DNA of 64,000 nucleotides from Saprospiraceae bacterium (GTDB lineage Bacteria; Bacteroidota; Bacteroidia; Chitinophagales; Saprospiraceae): positions 62,001 through 126,000 of the forward strand of contig JADKBS010000012.1 in NCBI GenBank assembly GCA_016714985.1, given 5' to 3'. Shown here piece after piece: positions 26,015 to 33,697 of the stretch. The notes under the pieces were generated by a model that made no database searches, was not told the origin of the DNA, and saw only the letters and a program-made list of their open reading frames with translations. Positions within the stretch are counted from its first letter, which is position 1, and each line of letters opens with the position of its first letter. Made by a program: the position numbers and the translations under genes.

Positions 26015-26878
26015 TCAATCATAACACCCCGCTCTCCTGCCCCCCCTGCGCCTGCTGCCCATCAGCCCATTGTCCAAGAAATTATAGGAAACCGTAGCGC
26101 CAAGGATGAAATACCAGTCCTTTTTGCGGCATCGCCTCGCTGGCGTTTATGGCACGACGACCGGTTCGCTGCCGGTCAGCTCGCCGGTGCGGTTGCCGAG
26201 GGCGGCGGCCAACTGGCCATTGCCAGCGAGGAGGTCGTTGTAGGTGACATAATCGCCGCTCACGTCATCTAGGTAGTCGGTGAAGGTAGGGCGGGCACCG
26301 AGTTCGAGGCCGAGGTTGATACGGTCGGAAAGGGCGTATTTCACGCCGAGGCCGAAGGGAATTGCAAAGGCAAAGGTCTTGTAAGGCGCATCAAAACCAG
26401 CCATGCCCTGGCCTTCGGTGCCGAGGGGCTGCAGTTCCTCCCAGTTGCCTTGGTAGCGGGCCTTTGGGGTGAACTTCGTGCCAGCGATGCCCAAGAACAG
26501 GTAAGGCGAAAACGGCCTCGACAAGCCATAAGGCTGGTAGCCGAGGATGTTCCATTCGCCCGTGAGGCCAAACTCCAGTAGGGTGGTGCGGAAGCTAAGG
26601 TTGCGGTCACGCAGGAAATCGTCGTTGCGCACGTTGGCATCCTGCCCGGCGATCCTCGCCCAGTTGAAGCCGAGGCGCACCGCAAACAGGTCGTTCAGGT
26701 TCTGCTTCACGAATAGGCCAGCCGCCAGTTTCGTTTCACCAAGGTAAAGGTTGCTGGAGTTGTTGGAAACATCGCCCACATAGTTGGCTCCGCCAATGAG
26801 TGCGCCAACCTCTAGGTGCTGTGCGTTCAAACAGTATGGAGTGATTGCAAGGATGAGGATTTGAACTATTTTTTTCAT
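26015..26878 (-). CDS. DUF6089-type outer-membrane barrel protein, C-terminus out of frame
   Basis: The intact frame (ATG 26878 to TAA 26147, 243 residues) has a signal peptide (MKKIVQILILAITPYCLNAQ) and the DUF6089 start HLEVGALIGGANYVGDVS. Barrel strands follow (FAVRLGFNWARI, SPYLFLGIAGTKF, AIPFGLGVKYAL, LGLELGARPTFTDYLDDVSG). After GSEPVVVP the stop comes before the expected last strand. Beyond it the DNA still encodes RQRGDA in one frame and then KDWYFILGATVSYNF and a basic tail ending at 26015. Two small indels, near 26147 and in a T run at 26121-26125, would restore this end. Members of this family are found in Bacteroidota outer membranes; function is not known. Confidence 0.85.
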
Positions 26879-26979
26879 TTCAAAATGTTTACTGCTTACA
26901 GATTACAGTCATCGGCTTACAGGTTTTGGATTTACTGCCGTCCACCGTTGTCCGTCCACCGTCCACCGTTATCCGTTAT

Positions 26980-27798
26980 TTAACGAAATCGCTGTGCCAA
27001 AACTTGCGCCATCTGCCCCTGAATTTCGAGGGCGGCGGCACGGGCCTGTTCGGCGAAGTCCTCGCCGTTGCCTGCAAAGATGATGCCCCTTGAGGAATTG
27101 ACCAACAACCCAACTTGGTCGTTTAGGCCGTACTCGCAGACTTTTTCCAATTCCCCACCCTGTGCGCCGATGCCCGGCACGAGCAGGAAATGGTCGGGTG
27201 CGATGCGTCGGATGTCCTTGAACTTTTCGGGATGCGTGGCCCCGGTCACGAACATCAGGTTGTCGGCACTGCCCCATGTTTGCGCTCGGCGCATCACTTT
27301 TTCATAGAGCGGTTCGCCGTTTTCTTGCGCCGCAAACTGGAAATCGTGGCTTCCCTTGTTCGAGGTCAACGCCAGCAGGATAACCCATTTCCCTTCAAAT
27401 GCCAGGAACGGTTTCACGCTGTCCTCGCCCATGTATGGGGCCACAGTCACGGAATCGAAGTTCATTTCCTCGAAAAAAGCCTTGGCATACTGCGTAGACG
27501 TGTTGCCAATATCCCCCCGCTTTGCGTCAGCGATGGTAAAGCAGTTGTCGGGAATGAGTGCAAGCGTCTTCTCAAAGGTCTGCCAGCCCCGCCAGCCCTG
27601 CGATTCGTAAAAGGCTAGGTTCGGCTTATAGGCCACGCAGAGGTCGTGTGTCGCCTCGATGATTTGGCGGTTGAACTCGTAAATGGGGTCTTCGTACCGA
27701 AGCAGGTGCGGCGGCAACTTGGCTAGTTCGCTGTCCAACCCAATGCACAGGAAGGACTGCTTGGCCAGGATTTGTTCGTATAGTTGTTGTCTGGTCAT
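26980..27798 (-). CDS. pyrF: Orotidine 5'-phosphate decarboxylase
   Basis: The 272-residue protein carries the catalytic motif IADAKRGDIGNTSTQYAKAFF (shown here as DAKRGDIGN) and the C-terminal phosphate-binding stretch LLVPGIGAQGGELEKV and NSSRGIIFAG. It turns orotidine monophosphate into UMP, the last step of pyrimidine synthesis. The length places it in the longer OMP decarboxylase subgroup common in Bacteroidota. It is a single gene followed by low-complexity gaps on both sides. Confidence 0.96.
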   Translation of the reverse strand: MTRQQLYEQILAKQSFLCIGLDSELAKLPPHLLRYEDPIYEFNRQIIEATHDLCVAYKPNLAFYESQGWRGWQTFEKTLALIPDNCFTIADAKRGDIGNTSTQYAKAFFEEMNFDSVTVAPYMGEDSVKPFLAFEGKWVILLALTSNKGSHDFQFAAQENGEPLYEKVMRRAQTWGSADNLMFVTGATHPEKFKDIRRIAPDHFLLVPGIGAQGGELEKVCEYGLNDQVGLLVNSSRGIIFAGNGEDFAEQARAAALEIQGQMAQVLAQRFR

Positions 27799-27906
27799 TC
27801 AAATCATTGTTAGATTGTTGGATTGTTAAATTGTTGGATTGTTATACCTACCATCTATGCCATTGAACAATTAAACAATTAAAACAATATCAACAATTAA
27901 ATCAAT
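27799..27906. repeat. Low-complexity gap with ATTGTTGGATTGTT-type repeats
   Basis: Degenerate tandem copies of GATTGTTG / TTAAATTGTTGG followed by inverted copies (CAACAATTAAATCAATTCAA) fill the space between engB and pyrF and could fold into a long imperfect hairpin. Confidence 0.7.
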
Positions 27907-28503
27907 TCAACGATTCTTATTCACTTGATGGATGAAATCGAGCACCTCCTCCCGTCCCGTGCGGTACTCGGCGGAGGTGATGAATTCTTGGGGCAGCGTC
28001 TCCCACGATTCGAGCAGTTTGGCCCGGATGACGGCTAAGCTGCGGTGCAGTTGGGCATTGGAGAGACGGTCGGCCTTGGTGTAGGCGATGACGAACGGCA
28101 CCTGGTTCTCGCCCAGGAAGTTGAGGAACTCGATGTCGTTCTTCTTTGGCTCCACGTTAACGTCAATTAGCACAAAGCAGCAGCGCATGGTTTCCCGGTC
28201 CAGCAGGTACTCGTTGATCATGGGCACGAAGCCTGCCCTGATTTTTTTGTTGGTTTTGGCAAAGCCGTAGCCGGGCAGGTCAATCAGGTGCCAGTCCCCG
28301 TTGATGAGGAAGAAGTTGATGGTCTGCGTCTTGCCGGGGGTGTTGGACACATGCGCCAGCCCTTTTCGCCCTGTCAGCATGTTGATGAGCGAGGACTTGC
28401 CCACGTTGGAGCGGCCAATAAAGGCGTATTCCGGGAGCTTGGGCGGTGGACAGTCCGCCAATTTTACGAAACTGCCACTGTATTCAGCTGAAATGATTTC
28501 CAT
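27907..28503 (-). CDS. engB: Ribosome biogenesis GTPase YsxC/EngB
   Basis: From ATG 28503 the product has 198 residues and all GTPase motifs: GRSNVGKSSLIN (G1), the switch region SNTPGKTQTINF, LIDLPGYGFAKTN (G3), AYTKADR (G4) and TSAEYRTG (G5). EngB assists late assembly of the large ribosomal subunit. The frame extends upstream to 28584, but MEIISAEYSGSFV is the normal N-terminus of this family, so 28503 is chosen. Confidence 0.95.
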   Translation of the reverse strand: MEIISAEYSGSFVKLADCPPPKLPEYAFIGRSNVGKSSLINMLTGRKGLAHVSNTPGKTQTINFFLINGDWHLIDLPGYGFAKTNKKIRAGFVPMINEYLLDRETMRCCFVLIDVNVEPKKNDIEFLNFLGENQVPFVIAYTKADRLSNAQLHRSLAVIRAKLLESWETLPQEFITSAEYRTGREEVLDFIHQVNKNR

Positions 28504-28577
28504 ATTGGCGCAAAGATGGGCATTATCAAACTGATAAGGGCTTTCCTTTAAAAATTTTGAAGGTTTTCGCATCCCTT

Positions 28578-28656
28578 TTGTCATGGCCTTTAGGCCATCT
28601 CTGCGTCATGAAGTGCATCAAAGCGTGACGCAGAGATGGCCTGAAGGCCATGACAA
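28578..28656. repeat. Hairpin, 31-bp stem with one mismatch
   Basis: The arms 28578-28608 and 28626-28656 pair over 31 bp around a 17-nt loop. Each arm contains the inner palindrome ATGGCC...GGCCAT. It lies in the 394-bp gap between the divergent engB and PAP2 genes. Confidence 0.9.
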
Positions 28657-28707
28657 AGAAGCCCAAAATGGTGAAAATGCACAGCCTTCATTTTTTATGA
28701 GAAAGCG

Positions 28708-28772
28708 CATTCAATAATTTCGGTGGAGGAAAAATTTTGAAAAAATTTTTCCTCCACCGAAATTATTGAATG
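28708..28772. repeat. Perfect 31-bp inverted repeat with 3-nt loop
   Basis: The arm CATTCAATAATTTCGGTGGA continues through GGAAAAATTTT and is matched exactly by its complement after GAA. It is 51 bases from the previous hairpin and unrelated to it in sequence. The rest of the gap 28504-28897 holds no gene. Confidence 0.95.
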
Positions 28773-28897
28773 CTGGGGTTTACACAGCAATAGTCAGGGG
28801 ACAAAAAGCGAAAAATGCAAAGGAAAAAAGGTGCAAGGCTATTCCATTTCAATTGCAACTTAAAAAGGCCCAATTTTGCATAAAATACTAGCGTTGC

Positions 28898-29569
28898 ATG
28901 ACCAAGACAATCCGTGAGAACAGCATTTACTTTTACCTTGTTGGGGCTTTTTTACTGCTCGGTGGCCTCTATTTGTTGCAGTCAGACAAGACGGACGCCA
29001 TCTTTTTTTTCAGTGAAAACAGGTCGCCGCTGCTGGATTCGGCCTTCCGTTTCATCACCAAGCTGGGCGAGGGGCCTATGTACTTCCTCTTCGGCATTGC
29101 GGCCTTGGCAGTCCGGTTGCGCTATACCTTGCTTGTAGCTTTCACGGGCCTCACGGTCATGGCCTTTAGTCACGGGCTGAAAAGCTTGTTCGCCATAGAC
29201 CGACCTGCCGCTTATTTCGCCAAGCTGAACCTGACCGACCAACTCAATTTTGTGCCGGGCGTAGAACTGCACACTGGGGCCACCAGCTTCCCTTCCGGCC
29301 ATGCCATGTCAGCATTTGCCTTGTACAGCATCTTGGCTTTTATGCTGCCTTCGGCAAAACGCTATGCCTTCCCCCTTTTCCTACTGGCGCTGCTGGTTGC
29401 CATTTCCCGGATATACCTGGTGCAGCATTTCTGGCCGGATGTGTATGTGGGCGGTATCGTCGGCGTTGGGCTGGCGATGGTATGGTATGTTTTGCTGAGC
29501 CGCTCCGAGAAGGCTTGGCTGGATAGGCCGCTGGTGCCGATTGCGAAAAACGTCGAAAAAACTTCATAA
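28898..29569 (+). CDS. PAP2 family membrane phosphatase
   Basis: The 223-residue integral membrane protein has the three phosphatase motifs: KSLFAIDRP, SFPSGHAMS and SRIYLVQHFWPDVYVGG, which hold the catalytic His pair and Arg. Six membrane helices are visible. Such enzymes remove phosphate from undecaprenyl pyrophosphate, phosphatidate or lipid A at the periplasmic face; which one applies here is not clear. It sits 24 bases before the HEAT-repeat gene on the same strand. Confidence 0.92.
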   Translation: MTKTIRENSIYFYLVGAFLLLGGLYLLQSDKTDAIFFFSENRSPLLDSAFRFITKLGEGPMYFLFGIAALAVRLRYTLLVAFTGLTVMAFSHGLKSLFAIDRPAAYFAKLNLTDQLNFVPGVELHTGATSFPSGHAMSAFALYSILAFMLPSAKRYAFPLFLLALLVAISRIYLVQHFWPDVYVGGIVGVGLAMVWYVLLSRSEKAWLDRPLVPIAKNVEKTS

Positions 29570-29593
29570 TCAACTTTAATTAAAGCAACAACG

Positions 29594-30559
29594 ATGGATA
29601 ATTACCTGTTGAATTTACTCGAAAGAATGGCAGACCGCTCTGATGCTATGATTGATATGCCTGGTGGTGGACGACGGTCAAATCCCGATGCAATATTCAG
29701 GAAGGCAGAGGAGGAGGCAAAGCAAATCATCAACCTCGAATACATCGAGCAATTAAAGGTATTTATTGAAAAATCTAAACATGAAGATTTAAAGCAGAAT
29801 GCTTACAGTGTTTTATTTAACATTTACTCAAACACAGGCGAATCGAGCATATTAACTTATTCAATTGACAAACTTGCCACTGAAAAAAAGGATGCGACCT
29901 TAGAAAAGATTTTAAGGAATATTGAATATTTAAAAAAAGGAATGCCGAGTGGCCTAAATATTGACAATATACTTGACCTCACTACTTGTAAAAAGCATAC
30001 TTTACGGGATAGTGCGATAATGTGCTTAAAGAACGCAAATAATCCAAAGGCAGAAGATAAGCTAATCAGAATAATTTCAACCAGCACCGACCATCATCAA
30101 TTGACATATGCAAACGTTACCATTAGAATTATTGGTACATCGAAAAGCATACCCTGCCTTCTAAAATTGATTGACCATAAAAAACAGGATGTCGCATTTA
30201 CCGCTCTCAATGCAATCTTGGAATTATCTGACAAGTCCTATCTGCCATTTTTTATTGAACGCCTTGAGAAGGGGAAATTGAAATATCTTGGGCTTCAAGG
30301 AGTGATAAAATATGGTGATAAAGATGTGGTTCCATTAGTCGAGAAACGGGTTAAAGAAATTGTTGCCAAAAAAAGGAAACAAGTATTGCATCTTCCAAAC
30401 GGCCAAACAGAATTGACGCTGGCAATGAATTTTTTAGCTGACTATTCTAAAGAATATGAAAGCATATATGGACTGTACCAAACAATCCTCACCATAAAAT
30501 GGGGATTATTGTTGGACAATGAGAAGCAATGGCTCACTGCCAACAAGAGCCGATTTTGA
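29594..30559 (+). CDS. HEAT-repeat-like helical protein of unknown function
   Basis: The 321-residue soluble protein is AT-rich and almost wholly helical. Repeating helix pairs resemble HEAT repeats (KQNAYSVLFNIYSNTG, LRDSAIMCLKNANNP, VAFTALNAILELSDKSYLPFF, LGLQGVIKYGDKDVVPLVEKR). No enzyme motif is present, so it is probably a binding scaffold. It may share transcription with the PAP2 gene and is convergent with the MlaD gene, 10 bases away. Lower GC than both neighbours suggests a separate origin. Confidence 0.75.
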   Translation: MDNYLLNLLERMADRSDAMIDMPGGGRRSNPDAIFRKAEEEAKQIINLEYIEQLKVFIEKSKHEDLKQNAYSVLFNIYSNTGESSILTYSIDKLATEKKDATLEKILRNIEYLKKGMPSGLNIDNILDLTTCKKHTLRDSAIMCLKNANNPKAEDKLIRIISTSTDHHQLTYANVTIRIIGTSKSIPCLLKLIDHKKQDVAFTALNAILELSDKSYLPFFIERLEKGKLKYLGLQGVIKYGDKDVVPLVEKRVKEIVAKKRKQVLHLPNGQTELTLAMNFLADYSKEYESIYGLYQTILTIKWGLLLDNEKQWLTANKSRF

Positions 30560-30568
30560 ATAGCGGAA

Positions 30569-31612
30569 TTAATTCCCCGCCTTCTGCAACGCCGGGTCCT
30601 TCTCCTCCGGCACATGCTCATACTCCATTTTCTTCTTCGACAGAATGCGGCGGTAGCGTTCCGGGTGCAGGCGAAGGTCACGCAGCAGGAAGTCCATGTT
30701 CTTGAGGGTGGCCTCCAGGTTGCTGGCGAACTCCTTGTCGTTGAGCAGCATGGGGATGGCGCCGTCGCCCGATTTAAGGCTTTGGAGCAGGTCGCTCAAG
30801 TCGGCGATGGCCTTGTCGCTGCTGGCGAGGGTGGACTGAAGTTTCTGCATCGTCACCTTGCTCTCTCCCACGAGTTCCTGCACGTTGGCCTGTTTGAGGT
30901 CGTTGGTGAGGTCTTCGGCATTGGCGAGTATGTTCTTGATCTGCTGGTTGTTGTCCTTGAGGTTCTTGGTGATGGACTCCACATTGGCGATGCTCCGTTC
31001 GATGCCGCCAGCCGAGGTGGCCATCATCTTGTCGAGGCGGTCGGTGGTACGGCGCAGGTTGGCGAGCGTCACCTGCACGTCTTCCACGCTTTTGTTGAGT
31101 TCGTCGCTGTGCTTGAGGCGATAAGTGAGGGTGTCGAGCACTTCCTTCATGCCGTCGTTGAGTTGGTCAACGTAGAGGCGCAGCTCTGCTGGTGTGACCA
31201 TGGAGGCGAGCAGGCCCTTGGTGATTCCCTTCAATTTGCCGCCGTCCTGCACGCAGTCGTTGCCGGAACAGGTGCCTTCAAAAACCAAATCAATATGCAC
31301 ACCGCCCATAGGGCCATCGGATGCAATGGTGGCAATGGCATCCTTGGGCACCCTGGTGTCGCTGTCCAAGTGCATTTCAGCGGTAATCAAATTGGGGTCG
31401 TCAATGCTTTGGAAAACATCGGAAACCAGCCCCACCTGCAGGCCGTGTACCATGACCGTAGAGGAGATGCGCAGCCCGTCCACCTTCTCGTAAGTGGCAT
31501 AGACCGTGAGGCTTTTGGCGAGCATGTTGAAGCCCTTTAGGAACTTGTATCCCCAAATGGCCAAGGCCAAGGTGATGAGGGAGAATATGGCAATCTTAGT
31601 TTCTTTTCTCAT
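30569..31612 (-). CDS. MlaD family (MCE domain) lipid transport protein
   Basis: The 347-residue protein has one N-terminal membrane helix (IAIFSLITLALAIWGYKFL) and then an MCE domain at about residues 38-115 (YEKVDGLRISSTVMVHGLQVG). A long helical region rich in heptads follows. MCE proteins make hexameric rings that carry phospholipids between inner and outer membrane. The upstream neighbour on the same strand is a cell-wall amidase, and LptD is divergent beyond it, which makes this an envelope-building locus. The extended helical end may form a tunnel as in larger MCE proteins. Confidence 0.9.
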   Translation of the reverse strand: MRKETKIAIFSLITLALAIWGYKFLKGFNMLAKSLTVYATYEKVDGLRISSTVMVHGLQVGLVSDVFQSIDDPNLITAEMHLDSDTRVPKDAIATIASDGPMGGVHIDLVFEGTCSGNDCVQDGGKLKGITKGLLASMVTPAELRLYVDQLNDGMKEVLDTLTYRLKHSDELNKSVEDVQVTLANLRRTTDRLDKMMATSAGGIERSIANVESITKNLKDNNQQIKNILANAEDLTNDLKQANVQELVGESKVTMQKLQSTLASSDKAIADLSDLLQSLKSGDGAIPMLLNDKEFASNLEATLKNMDFLLRDLRLHPERYRRILSKKKMEYEHVPEEKDPALQKAGN

Positions 31613-31757
31613 GAAATTGCGGAGTTGCGGAATTTCGGATTTCGGATTTCAGGATTTCGGATTTCAGTGGCTGCTACCTTCCATATTTGAAGCAATGGCG
31701 ATACAAGTCGAGTCTGCTATGCCCCCAATCCGTAATCCGCAGTCCTAAAATCCGAAA
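31613..31757. repeat. Low-complexity gap with GGATTTC heptamers
   Basis: Between the amidase stop and the MlaD start lie repeats of GGATTTC/CGGATTTCAG and, further left to right, AATCCGTAATCCGCAGTCC in inverse sense. It would be transcribed if the two genes form an operon. Confidence 0.65.
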
Positions 31758-33416
31758 TCATTTAATCCTTTCGCCATTCTGGTAAACCACCACAAAGGCG
31801 TCACTGAAACCGATGGAGCGCATCTTTGCCTTGACTTCGACCGCCTCGGATTCGGTGGCGAAATTAACGACTTGGTACTTATGCAGCCCTTTTTCTTGGA
31901 CGACTTCAATCAAATACGCCACATTGTTCCATTTGCCCGACTTGGTGTCGAGCGGTTTGGGGGAGGCGGCCAACTGCACACGGTACTGAATCTCAACAGT
32001 TTGCGAAGCAACTTTGCCATTGGTGGCAGCGGTTTCGGCCACGGGCTGTATGGGCTGTATTTTGCCGGAAAGCGTTGGCTGCTCTTGCTTGGCTGGCTTG
32101 GTGCTTGGGGCTGTTTCCCTTGTTGGGGCAGGGGAGGGCTTGCTTTCCTTTTGGGGTTCCAGCTTTTCCACCACAACTTCCTGCTTGTACGCAGGCATGC
32201 TTTCCTTTTTGGGTTCCACCTTTTCCGCCACAGGTTCTTGCTTGGGCGCAGGTTTATTTTCTTTTTTTGGCGCAGGTTTTTCCGCCAAGGGTTCCGGCTT
32301 GGGTGCAGGCTTGTTCTCCACAGGCTTTTCCCGCTTCTCTGGCTTGGTGTTGACCGGGGCAGGGTCGTCCTGTTTCACAGGCTTTGCCCATGCTACTTCT
32401 TCAGCTGGCATTTCTGCAATAGAAGCTGTGGATAGCGCCCTGTCGGCTTCGGCGGGAACGGGGTCCAGTGCCTCCTCGATATTGTCCACAGAGAGTTTTT
32501 TCACGGCCAAAGGCCCAGTCCCCTCCATCTCCTCTTTATAGTCACGGAACGCCAACAGCAAGGAATTGGCCATGATTCGCTGCCCAGACTTGGTTCGCAG
32601 GAATTCCTCGTCGGTGGCATTGGTCAGGAAGCCCGTTTCGACGAGCACGCTCGGCATGGTAGCGTACTTCAGGACGATGAACCCAGCCTGCTTCACGCCC
32701 CGGTGCTTGCGCTTGGCCTCTTGGGTGGAGTAGTGCTGCACCTTGTCGGCGAAGCTGAGGCTCTGTTCCAGGAACGCATTTTGGAACATCGAAAACATGA
32801 TGTGCGCCTCCGGAGAATTGGGGTCGTAGCCGTCGTAGTTCTTCTCATAGTCCACTTCCAACAGGATGGCCTCGTTTTCCCGCTTCGCAACGGCGAGGTT
32901 GGCCTCCGTGGCATGTAACCCGAGCACATAAGTCTCCGTACCCATCGTCTTGCTGGCGTTCGAGATGGCGTTGCAATGGATGGAGATGAACAGGTCTGCC
33001 TTGTTGCGAGTGGCGATGGCGGCCCGTTCGTTCAAAGGAATGAACTTGTCGGTATTGCGGGTCATGATAACCTTCACATCCGGGAAGTTGGCCTCGATGG
33101 CCTCTGCCAAGAATTTTCCAACGGAAAGGCAAACATGCTTTTCCTTGGAATGGGCGCCGCTGCAGCCGGGGTCGTGCCCGCCGTGGCCGGGGTCAATGAC
33201 CACCGTGCGCACTTCGTAGCTGCCTTTTCTTCGTGAAACCAGTAGCTCCGGCTGCCCTGTGGTGTCCCTCGGGAGGAGGGAAGTCAGAAAGTCCGTGCTG
33301 ATTGAGGCAGCTTTGATAATTTTGCACTCCTTTGCAGGATTGGCGCTGTTAAGTTTTGGCAAACACCAAGCGGTGGCGAAAATCAACAGCGTTGGAAGGA
33401 AATAATGAGCCTTCAT
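31758..33416 (-). CDS. N-acetylmuramoyl-L-alanine amidase with SPOR domain
   Basis: From ATG 33416 the product has 552 residues: signal sequence (MKAHYFLPTLLIFATAWCLP), an Amidase_3 domain with zinc and catalytic residues in VIDPGHGGHDPG, SIHCNA and VLVETGFLTN, a long Pro/Lys/Glu linker with repeats such as KPAPKPEPLAEK, and a C-terminal SPOR-like domain (YRVQLAASPKP to VYQNGERIK). It cuts the bond between muramic acid and the stem peptide. SPOR domains bind denuded glycan at division sites. It precedes the MlaD gene on the same strand. Confidence 0.94.
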   Translation of the reverse strand: MKAHYFLPTLLIFATAWCLPKLNSANPAKECKIIKAASISTDFLTSLLPRDTTGQPELLVSRRKGSYEVRTVVIDPGHGGHDPGCSGAHSKEKHVCLSVGKFLAEAIEANFPDVKVIMTRNTDKFIPLNERAAIATRNKADLFISIHCNAISNASKTMGTETYVLGLHATEANLAVAKRENEAILLEVDYEKNYDGYDPNSPEAHIMFSMFQNAFLEQSLSFADKVQHYSTQEAKRKHRGVKQAGFIVLKYATMPSVLVETGFLTNATDEEFLRTKSGQRIMANSLLLAFRDYKEEMEGTGPLAVKKLSVDNIEEALDPVPAEADRALSTASIAEMPAEEVAWAKPVKQDDPAPVNTKPEKREKPVENKPAPKPEPLAEKPAPKKENKPAPKQEPVAEKVEPKKESMPAYKQEVVVEKLEPQKESKPSPAPTRETAPSTKPAKQEQPTLSGKIQPIQPVAETAATNGKVASQTVEIQYRVQLAASPKPLDTKSGKWNNVAYLIEVVQEKGLHKYQVVNFATESEAVEVKAKMRSIGFSDAFVVVYQNGERIK

Positions 33417-33697
33417 TTTAACGAAACGAACTACAGGGGTGGAGGAGGAGAGAAAATTGTTCTGTGTTTTGGGGTGAAAATTTTCAATTTCCCCATTCCC
33501 CCTCAACAGTTACCTTGAAATAAGGTTCTAGGTGGAAATGTGGAAACTATGAAATTGGGATATTGAAAAATTGGTGGCTGAATTGAATTTCAAAATTTCC
33601 TAATTTCCTAATTTCTGAACGCTTTGCTCCGCAATTGGAGCGTATCTCAGGATTTATTCCATATTTCCAGCATTCAAACAAACTTCAATCCAAAGAT

